Shown: positions 56,282 through 64,000 of the stretch, one piece after another
Layout of the letters: every line of letters begins with the position of its first letter
Numbering within the stretch: position 1 is the stretch's first letter
From: Mastigamoeba balamuthi
Lineage: Eukaryota; Evosea; Mastigamoebida; Mastigamoebidae
Assembly: GCA_902651635.1 (NCBI GenBank)
Contig: CACRSC010000005.1
Location: forward strand, 276,676 to 340,675
Direction of reading: 5' to 3'
DNA: 64,000 bases
Notes under the pieces: generated by a model
What the model saw: only the letters and a program-made list of their open reading frames with translations
The model's database searches: none
What the model was told of the DNA's origin: nothing
Position numbers and translations under genes: made by a program

Positions 56282-57290
56282 TCTGTTGTTGTCGTATGCG
56301 TGGTGTCAAGCACTGAATAGATTTTGTTCTATTTTTGAATGTGTTCTGCGAACCGACGGGGGGGGGAAGGGGGGGGGTGAACAGCTGCCTCATGCTTTCA
56401 CCACGTGCACCAGGAGTGAGATGGTAGCGTTTTATGTACCCCAGCAGCAGCACGTGTCCTGTGCGCAAACCCCTGTGGCCATCGGTGAATGTCATGCATA
56501 TGCAGCTGTTCTGCAGTGACCACAACACACAAAAACTCAAAGGTACAGTGCAGCACACACAAAGAACAGCTGGCAACTCTTGGCAGTCATTGTGTGGTAG
56601 CATAACTGTAAGGGCGGGTAAGAGGTATGCAGAAGAGCTTGTAGTGAGCCTTGCAGTGCTGTGGCCGATAGCACCACCAGCCAGAGGTGAGGCGCAAGTA
56701 TGCTGAATGGCTACATGACACAACGATCTCCGTCAGCTGTGCTGGCCACACGTCCTTTAATGTGTGGCCATTCATGCGCCACAGCTCTGTGTGAAGAGCA
56801 ATATCCTCTTCGTCCCTTTGGGCAGCACAATGCTGAGGCACAAGTTGCCTAAGGCGATGCATGTGACACAGCTGCTCTTGGACTCATTGTAGTGCCTGGT
56901 GATAGCGACGTGCCACTGCTCTTGCGAGATAGTTCACCACCATCCTCTGTGGATTTGCAGCGTTTCAGGTGGTCTATTCTTGTCACCTGCACAATGGCAG
57001 ACACATGCAATCGCCAAGTGCTCCTGCACTCATTCGACAGGTGGTTCGATGCCGAGGCCCCTTCAGAGTTGCCCAACAAGAACACTCTTCGTCGTTTGCT
57101 TTGATGACTACTTGCACGAGGTGCCGCATGGCANTGTCACCTGCACAATGGCAGACACATGCAATCGCCAAGTGCTCCTGCACTCATTCGACAGGTGGTT
57201 CGATGCCGAGGCCCCTTCAGAGTTGCCCAACAAGAACACTCTTCGTCGTTTGCTTTGATGACTACTTGCACGAGGTGCCGCATGGCAGTG
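56282..57290. other. Unresolved interior of the candidate element
   Basis: Coding-like minus-strand wording occurs at about 56600-56860 (for example HTELWRMNGHTLKDVWPAQL), but I could not join it to a gene model. The right part is taken up by the assembly duplicate at 56981-57287. Confidence 0.35.
56981..57287 (+). repeat. Unmerged assembly duplicate around the N at 57134
   Basis: 56981-57133 (153 bp) is repeated from 57135 to 57287 as far as I can compare them. A single N separates the copies, as at 43325. Interpreted as an unmerged contig overlap. Confidence 0.9.
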
Positions 57291-57299
57291 GGCAGTGCG

Positions 57300-59625
57300 A
57301 GCTGACACACTTCTGTGGGACGTTGTCACGTTCGCTCTTGGGCTACCAGCAGGCACCTCTCATGAGGTGTTGGCAGATGTGCTGTTCGCACACGTTGCTC
57401 ACATATTTGTGTGAGTCTACTTCCACTGCCTCTTGCACAGTTGTGGCACACCATGGCCACTGAACTGTCGCACTCAGTTTGATTGTTCGATTTGGACACG
57501 CCTCCGTTCGAACTTCACAACATCCATTCTCCAGGAACACAACAAGGCGATCGTGGGAGCATATGCAACACCAGCTGTCAGACTACAGCAGCTTGTGTTC
57601 TCGTGATCGCCACAGAACCAGTTCTTTGACTCGACACAACCCATCCGTCATGCACGCTTGTTGCAGACGATCTCATGCAACTCCCTGCCTCAGTTCTGCA
57701 CTCACACATACAACAGTGTCGCAGGTCAAACAGTCAGGCTGCCTTGTGTGACTGCTTCCCGTGAAGCTGTTGCCACAAAACGCGAAGAGTTCATTGCTCA
57801 CCATGTCACACAGATCCCTGTCTTCAACATCAACAGCAACCAAGTCAGTGTTATCATCAATCGCCAGTCATTTCTGCATCTCGAGGTTGACGCCCCCTGC
57901 TTCCACTTGCTGATCGACATTGCATTGTGTGGGAGTTGCTACAACTGGTGTGACCACTACGATATCATGAAAGTTGCAAAGGGCAACAACTTCCTCAGAG
58001 GGTGCTCAACCCGTCTCGAGCTTGCTGAGTTCTCCAACTGCTTGGAACTGTGTTCTCTTCTGGCATTTGAACGTCTCGGTCCTGGGAAAGCACACTACAG
58101 TACCCTTGCCGTCCGACAACCACTTTTCGATGACACACAGGCCATCATCGACTCCAGTCGCATCACTGTAGTGCACGGGGGTGTGCAGTTCGTTGTGCTG
58201 ATCCACATGCAACTGGCGTGCGACAACGAGGCAATGCAACTGATCCTCGGTCTTGAGTCTGCTCGGTCGCAGTGGGTGTGCTGTGTGCGAGGCAACCTGC
58301 GACTGCGACAACCCAGCACCATTTCGAGACTACCATAACCCAAACCCTGCCAAGAGTCACTTTGCATGCCCATGACTACTGTATCCATCGTGGCTCGACA
58401 TGCTGCCGTGTCTTCTGCACATGCTCGAGAGCTTCGGCCAAAAGCTGGCCAAATTCGTTCCACAACAACTCATTGGCCTCATTAGCAAGCACCTCGATCC
58501 CAAGAGTGCCTCTGTCACCAAGGACGTCATGTACGCTTGGCTGCAGGTGCACAAGATGCAGTTCGACTGAAGCTCTGTCCCTCAGAACCAGTCGTTCAGC
58601 ATCAATGGGTGCTCTTCAGTGCTGCTGTTCATCACGTTTGAGAGCATGATAGCTGCAGTTCAGAAGCACATCAATCTCAAGGCTTGCGTGCCCCTGCAGC
58701 GCATCCTCAACAATGTGTGCTGCAATGTGTACGAGGTCTGAGAGGTGTTTCGGACCCTTACCTCTGGAGGATTCCGCAGTGTGACAATGGCCAGCTCTGT
58801 GGCCGTATGCAGTGGGCTCAGGCCAACTGCCTGAGGATCGGTCGGATGTTTGCCAGTCTCATCTGTGGCAGCAATGTCAATGCTTCTGACTACAACCACT
58901 TCTTCGTGTTCCACCTATCAGATGTCCTCGCCGCACAGCTCTCTGGTCTGCACTCACATGGGCTCGTGGCCTTCAGTTCGGCAAACCTCAAGACCAATAA
59001 CTGCCTCTTCAAGAAGTTGTGCGTGCCCACACCTGCTTCAGTCTGCTTACTAACCTGACGTTATCCAGTTGGGCCATGGCTATCACCCACAGTGGCACTC
59101 CATCATCGCACGACTGCGGAACGGACTTCTGCCTCAACCACTTCCTCCTCTACCACATCGACTTTGCCTCACCAGAACCCATCTGGCCAGTTGCACGTTT
59201 GCGGTTTGGCATGTGGTGCGCCGAACATTGCATCAACCTCGCCACTGCTGGCAACAGTGCCCCAGCTGTCAGCGACCTTCCTCTCGGACGGGCTGTGGGT
59301 GTTGTCAATCCAGAGGACGATGCATCCGTGATTGACATCTCCCCATGCTGACTCTCACACCTCACAGACACCCCGTTGTATTCCACTCCTCCTGCTGAAT
59401 CTCACCACACCATTCGTTCCACTCTCTGGTCCCCTGTTGGTGGCACCCTCCGTGCTTTGCAGCCGTTTTCCACTGCATTTCAACTCACATCTATTTTGGC
59501 ACAGAACTGCCCCAGCTTGTTGGTGGGCCTCTGCACCGCCCTTGTGAGCCCGAACCTGCTGTCATTCCTGCCATTTGCCGTCCTGGTCCGAAGTCCTGCC
59601 CCTTTTTTTCTTGCCCAGAAGTAGA
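57300..59625 (+). pseudogene. Decayed transposase-like coding region
   Basis: Plausible + strand coding text switches frame several times. About 57660-58280: VTASREAVATKREEFIAHHV, VAKGNNFLRGCSTRLELAEF and LILGLESARSQWVC. About 58270-58370: a Cys-rich CEATCDCDNPAPFRDYHNPN in another frame. About 58375-58570: LLHMLESFGQKLAKFVPQQL. About 58880-59060: SDYNHFFVFHLSDVLAAQLS. The order helical region, LGL...C..C, C-terminal segment is reminiscent of large unclassified eukaryotic transposases. No DDE triad was identified. Some frame changes could be very short introns, but at least the one near 58270 looks like an indel. Confidence 0.4.
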
Positions 59626-59942
59626 CAGGTACCTTGATTTCCAGCATGCTGAGCAGCTGTAGTGGTTAAGACACTTCCGAAGAGGTGCAGAAGGTATATA
59701 AACACCTTTGATGGCACATCTAGTCCGAGATTTTAAAGGAAGAATGTCATTCTTGTTCTTTGAAACTAATATAATTCAAGCACCTCAGCACAACTTAATA
59801 AGAAAAGATAAATGCCCATAAGAGAATTGAGTACTTCCTGAAGTATCATTTGAGAATAAATGAAGGCTCTCAAATGACCCTGGCATTCAGTCTATCTGTA
59901 CACTTCCATCTTGTTCAGCTCTGTTTTTGGGCTTTTCAACTA

Positions 59943-60045
59943 GAATTTTGCTGGAGGCAGGCCCTCCAAAAATTTGACAGGTTGCTCCAAAAATCACACT
60001 CAATTTTTGGGGCAATGCGCCAAAAATAAGTGAGGTTGCCCCTCA
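59943..60045 (-). repeat. Right inverted repeat of the candidate element
   Basis: Inverted partner of 53404-53500, ending TTGCCCCTCA at 60045. Directly beyond it the minus strand continues into a family-gene fragment. Confidence 0.6.
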
Positions 60046-60175
60046 GTGCTGGCATTCTTCTTCTTCTTAGGAAGCTGAAGAAGGAACAGGGACTTGGAAG
60101 GATATGACATCCTTCTCCTCAATGATGACATGGAAGCAATCATCCACTGAATGATCTCCTGTGAATGGAAAAAGA
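60046..60175 (-). pseudogene. Fragment of the left-end gene family, cut by the element
   Basis: On the minus strand an intron end (TTTTTCCATTCACAG) is followed by the same exon as at 1453: VDDCFHVIIEEKDVISFQVP against VDDRFRVIDEKEDVMSSQAP, then the run of lysine codons. The match stops within about 15 bases of the run, where the inverted repeat begins at 60045. Confidence 0.75.
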
Positions 60176-60199
60176 ACAGCATTAGATAAAGCCCAATTT

Positions 60200-61975
60200 T
60201 TCGTGCAATGAGACAATAAAAGAAATGATAACTTGATATTTCGGTGGATATTCGGAAAATCCCGTCGCACAGTTCTCATTTCTCCTTTCCGAAATCCAGA
60301 GTGGTTGGGGAACAGGGGAAACACAGACGCTCTCTCTTCCTCTGTGGGGCAGTCGCAGACTTGAAGGCAACGTGTGGCACGGGGCCCTCCTGATGGGGTT
60401 GTGTGGCCTCGTGGTCCCCTGGCGAGCTTGCTCAGCCCCCCCCCCCAGAGGAAACCGAGTAGCCACAGTGACCTACCACCCCTACTCTGTTGTGCGCTGT
60501 GATGGAGGGCTGCCCAAGTGGTGCACTGGTGTGAGCAGAGTTGGCTGTGGTCTTGGGCATCCCAGACAGTCCGTGTGTGCTGCAGAGGTCCATGCCGAGG
60601 CAATGAGCCCGGGAGTGGGCTGCACAGAGTGCTCCAGGGGAAGTTGTGGGTGGGCTTCAAGGCTGAAAGGACTTCCCCTGGACGAGCAGAGCAGGGATTT
60701 TAATTTCAAAGATAAGTAGGGGGGAGTCCCCTGAGGTGGCTTCCAGGGGGGAATACCATTCAAATCCAAAGACAAGATTTCCATCTTCACTGGCCCTGAA
60801 CGAGACGAATCTCACTGATGCTCACAAAAGCCAAGCCATGGGTGGCATGCTTTTGCGATGTATGTTCGACTCAGCACAGTTGGAAGCAGATCACGAGTGC
60901 TGGTTGTCTACGGGCTGGGGCTCGTCTGACGCCAAGAACAATATAACAAACGGCTCAAGGGTGCTGCAGGGCATCAGCCTGCCAGCCCAATGTGAGGAAA
61001 GCGTCTGCCACACCATCTCTGCGGGCCCAGTACGCACTTGGCGATGGTTCTCGTGCTTATGAGGAATGCACAGTAACCAGGAACGGGTATGTTCACGTAA
61101 TTGCCCCACTGTCTCCGTTCCTAACATGCCCTATCAAAATTCGAAGGCTTCCAACAAAGCCTGCGTGCCAGCTGTTGGTGAAGCTCGTCAAGGGACTCGA
61201 TGAGGTCAGATCTGCCATTGGGGGGGCCCTTGAGTGGGAACACCTTCACACAGGCATGCAGGCAGTTCCTGGTGGACGACATCCTGGTCACTGTTGATGT
61301 CCCACGTGACACCAAAGGAAGAGAGGTGCCCTATCTGCTCTGCCATCGCCCTTCTGTGCTTAGTTAGTGAGTGGCTGTTGCCTTGACCTTGGCATCAGCT
61401 GCCTGTGCAGAGGCCTGCAGGAAGCCGAGGTAGAGGGGTGAGGGGCTCCCCAGGTGCGTCATGAACTCGGGGTGGAACTGGCACCCATGATGACTGTGAC
61501 TATGCAGTGCCCACCCACGATGACCACAACCATGCACCACCTGCCCACGATGACCATAACCACAGCACTGCCAACACAATGACTGTGCAGCACTGGTGCA
61601 CAACAACCACACAGCGCTGGTGCACAACGACCACACAGCGCTAGTGCATGACGACTGCACAGTGATGGCACATGACGACCGTGCAGCACCCACCCATAAC
61701 GACCATTACCATGGCTCAGTCCAAAAATTGTGATGGATTTCTGCCATTATATGGAAATCACTGCAATAACAACAGAAAATGAAACACCTTTTTGTGCTCA
61801 GTAAGAAACAACTGAGTCCAACAGAAGTGTGAAAAAAACGTTCCAGAATCTCATTCCCGAAAGATGGAAATCGGGCTGTCTTGGAGGGGTCTTTTGGCTG
61901 AGTTGGACTGAAACTGGTCTCGGCAGCCAGCAGTTATGTAAAAAAATGCATGTATTTGACTAAGGGTAGTACTCA
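60200..61975. other. Non-coding stretch with a minisatellite
   Basis: No gene supported. Open frames at 60067-60660 (minus) and 60736-61062 (plus) have no recognised features. The tandem repeat at 61480-61710 lies here. Confidence 0.4.
61480..61710. repeat. 24-bp-period minisatellite
   Basis: Imperfect tandem units based on GCGCTGGTGCACAACGACCA plus CACA, about 24 bases each. They are clearest at 61590-61690; divergent units extend leftward to about 61480. Confidence 0.7.
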
Positions 61976-62335
61976 GTGTGTGTAATGCAGATGCAGTTCT
62001 TTTTTCAAAATCTTAATTCCAAAACTCGAAATCTGTCTCACCTGGCCAACCACTGTGCTTCAGCTATAGTAGTCAAGGGGAAACGAATTGTATCTGTGTT
62101 ACTACATGGAGGAGTATCCAGTTTGTCAACTTACAGTGAGGAAGAACTCGAAGCTCTTCTCTCCAACAGTCCAGCAAGCACAGACAACCATGTCACTCTT
62201 CTTCCTAAAAACGAAATGAAAGTTCTCTTGGATGTGTCCCTCCAGGCCTTTAACAACCTGGTCTGGCAGTTCTGCAATGACCCTGGAGTCAAGTTGCTGC
62301 ACCTTAGTGTTCTTAACATTGAAAAACAGAATTGA
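61976..62335 (+). CDS. Hypothetical 119-residue protein
   Basis: The open frame (start could be the ATG at 61986 or later) has balanced composition: NLSHLANHCASAIVVKGKRI, LSTYSEEELEALLSNSPAS, LPKNEMKVLLDVSLQAFNN and a stop after LSVLNIEKQN. No domain recognised. It may be an exon of a larger element gene. Confidence is limited because the flanks contain decayed mobile DNA. Confidence 0.35.
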   Translation: MCVMQMQFFFQNLNSKTRNLSHLANHCASAIVVKGKRIVSVLLHGGVSSLSTYSEEELEALLSNSPASTDNHVTLLPKNEMKVLLDVSLQAFNNLVWQFCNDPGVKLLHLSVLNIEKQN

Positions 62336-62559
62336 GAACAGTAAAACAGGAAGGTAGTGATACCTTTTCAATGCTGAGACGACCTGGCTTGGGTTTTAAA
62401 TGACAGTTCCAATGTTAGTCTGGCACAGTCTCTGCTTTGCAACCCCAAAGTGATCATCACACATGAAGTGTCCATGGTGTGGTTCGTACAGGTCAAAGGA
62501 CACCTGAACCTTTCTCTTCAAATCGTTGGATGCCTTCACCTGAAGGAGTTCAGCTGATT

Positions 62560-62990
62560 GTGTCAAAGGAGAGTGGTGCCTGCAGTTGAAGAAGAGAGTT
62601 GGTGATGTTAGCTACCTTAAAGCCACCATCTGTCCAGAAATGCAGAGCCTGTCAGCAGAGCTTGTGAGCCTGCACTTTCACCCCGTCCCACAGGGTGTCA
62701 AGCCCCTTCTTGGTAAACTTCCAGTCATGAGATGACTGTGCCCAGAAGTCATAGTGCACCTACTCACCATCCTTTAAGCCCCAGATGGCGCGATTAAGGT
62801 CCTGGAGTCCCTTAAGGCTGGGGCTTCGTGAAAAGTTGACAAGCTGCACATGGCTGTTTAATGTCTCTTTCTTCTTCTTGGTCATGACTGTCTTCATAGG
62901 GCTCATCAATTTCTGCCTGGAAGTTCTGGTAGGCCTTAAAAACGTGCCGAAAAGAATGAAGTACTAGCCATCTTCCCAACTGCACTTCAG
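62560..62990 (-). pseudogene. Decayed transposase-like fragment
   Basis: One minus-strand frame reads LKGLQDLNRAIWGLKDGE, stop, VHYDFWAQSSHDWKFTKKG, LDTLWDGVKVQAHKLC, stop, QALHFWTDGGFKVANITNSL. Two in-frame stops (TAG, TGA) interrupt it. The HFWTDGG wording recalls a D-G-G motif of some eukaryotic mobile-element proteins. The upstream part (MTKKKKETLNSHVQLVNFSR) extends it to about 62950. Confidence 0.5.
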
Positions 62991-63342
62991 CATTTTGATG
63001 CACCCAGTCCTAGAGCATCTTGGCTTTGTCAGCTAATGACCCCATAAGCCAATGACTATAAGAAGAACGTACTGTCTGACCACATGGAAAAGTGAGAGTC
63101 AAGGCCTCCCTGTTATACTTTCTCTTCAGCCTCTTTTTGTTCCTGTTGGTCAAGCCTGGTTTGTCGTTCCTCCTGACAGCTTGTGAGAATAATGAAAACC
63201 GTTACCATACCTTGGCTGCTTGAGTCCGGTAGACTCAGTGCAATCAGTGGTTTCATCCTTATTGTTGGCAGATCACTCTCACACAACAATAAAGTGCCTT
63301 TTTCCCTGGTTTTTCTCTCATTTCATTTTCTTCTTTCTTCAG

Positions 63343-63556
63343 ATATTGTTGCACGAATAAAAAATATGAACTTCTACACACTTCCTTTCAATCCATATTT
63401 CGTATGCTTTCTCATTTTTCGGTATTTGTTTTGGGTCTTTTTGCTGCACAAAAGTGTCATTTCAGCCATAAGCCAAAATTGCCCCATTTGCCCCTTTCCC
63501 TCCCACAGGAATATTTGAATGACTACTGCTGGGACGCATCACAGCCAATACACTGA
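63343..63556 (+). pseudogene. 3' end of a left-end-family gene copy
   Basis: Two terminal exons with GT-AG splicing: 63343-63401 (IVARIKNMNFYTLPFNPYF) and 63509-63556 (EYLNDYCWDASQPIH, stop). The final exon matches the KFLNDC exon of the gene at 1453. The intron (63402-63508) matches 3616-3696. Upstream exons are not recognisable nearby, so this is a fragment or the end of a diverged copy. Confidence 0.6.
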
Positions 63557-64000
63557 GTAGCAAACACACATCACCAAGTTTGCTGCGAGCACCAGCACTC
63601 AAAACAGGAGAGTGGACTGACACAGATCACTCACCACACAGATTTCTGTAGACACACCAATAGAGCACCCGGAAAAATCTGTGCCACCTGAAAAATCTGC
63701 ACCACTTTGAAAACAATGGCAAATACTGTAGTGCTGGCTGGCCTCAGAACGGCCAAACAGTACTATGCAAAGCCAAAGTCAGTTACATGCGAGGTGAGTG
63801 ATTTGAGTGTTTGGTATTACAGAAAGGACGAATAAATAGTCAGTCCCCTTTTTTCGCCCATAGTGAGACGAGAGCTCCAAGGTCTTGTTGGAGTCTCTGC
63901 GGGCTCTTAGGGCAGGGAGGTCAAATACGCCACAGTGGATCCACTAGGCCAACATTGTTTTGTCCAGTCTAGCCGAGTCGACCAAGGAGCACGGGAAAAA
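63557..64000. other. Right end of the window, no gene seen
   Basis: About 440 bp without a supported feature. Confidence 0.5.

Larger units (their letters stand above)
53404..60045. mobile_element. Candidate 6.6-kb element with terminal inverted repeats
   Basis: The reverse complement of about 53404-53500 aligns with about 59943-60045. Shared words include AAATCAC, AATTT, GGGGCAATG, GCCAAAAA, AGTG and the outer end TTGCCCCTCA. Identity is roughly 80 percent over the outer 65 bases. Each repeat also contains its own GGGGCAAT...ATTGCCCC hairpin. The interior has a multi-exon + gene (54126-55462), a minus gene with a possible cysteine-protease signature (55628-56281) and decayed coding DNA (57.3-59.6 kb). 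The right end interrupts a fragment of the gene family seen at 1453. I see no clear target-site duplication. The element class is undetermined: a Polinton-like or other Ulp1-bearing DNA transposon is possible. Confidence 0.5.

Noticed and set aside
62560-62990. Reassigned stop codons (in-frame TAG and TGA in otherwise good coding text)
   Set aside because: TAA, TAG and TGA all act as ordinary stops elsewhere, so the interrupted frame is better explained as a pseudogene.
1-64000. tRNA, rRNA and CRISPR-like arrays
   Set aside because: None seen. The 24-bp minisatellite at 61480-61710 has no spacers, so it is not a CRISPR array.

Overview
The window is nuclear DNA from a GC-rich protist that I cannot place to a taxon. 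The evidence for a eukaryote is short GT-AG introns (about 36-280 bp) with repeated donors such as GTACGC, GTGCGC and GTGAGC, signal peptides, Ser-rich tails ending in GPI-type hydrophobic segments, a CIPK-type kinase with an NAF motif, and intron-bearing mobile elements. All gene models here use the standard stop codons. The assembly has a 960-bp N gap (2656-3615) and two single-N joins (43325, 57134), each flanked by an unmerged duplicate of its neighbouring sequence.

Layout. (1) 1-4.5 kb is AT-richer and repeat-rich. It holds an unrecognised multi-exon gene family and a plant-type (HLDEKWF / SPDLNVLDLG) Tc1/mariner transposase. (2) 5.3-36.2 kb is one array of nine related genes, all on the + strand: three short secreted proteins, then six secreted M6-family zinc metalloproteases (HELGHTLSLPD[LI]YD). 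The proteases share the same six exons and intron phases. The three short genes carry the signal peptide and the C-terminal modules of the proteases but no catalytic domain, and their last intron sits at the same place and phase as protease intron 5. Two eroded fragments lie between the array genes. (3) 36.3-38.7 kb, minus strand: a complete 14-exon CIPK/SnRK3-like kinase. (4) 38.9-40.9 kb: a VWA-domain single-pass membrane protein. (5) 41.2-41.8 kb: two small Cys-motif proteins. (6) 41.95-51.13 kb: a WD40-like propeller plus helical-solenoid region, then a Ser/His-rich and Gln-rich linker, then a SAM domain; most likely one very large gene. (7) 51.4-52.4 kb, minus strand: a two-exon protein with two membrane segments. 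(8) 52.4-64 kb is again AT-richer and full of repeats. It includes a candidate 6.6-kb element bounded by roughly 100-bp imperfect inverted repeats, with intron-bearing genes on both strands, one of them with a possible C48/adenain-like cysteine protease signature. Decayed transposase-like DNA and two fragments of the left-end gene family follow.

How the parts relate. The array looks like an expanding, recombining family of surface or secreted proteases with separately encoded accessory modules. The three short genes share a TGAGTCA element just upstream of the start, which suggests common control. The kinase, VWA protein, propeller/SAM gene and membrane-protein gene look like ordinary single-copy genes. 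Both ends of the window belong to a mobile-element landscape with even shorter introns (36-59 bp) than the core.
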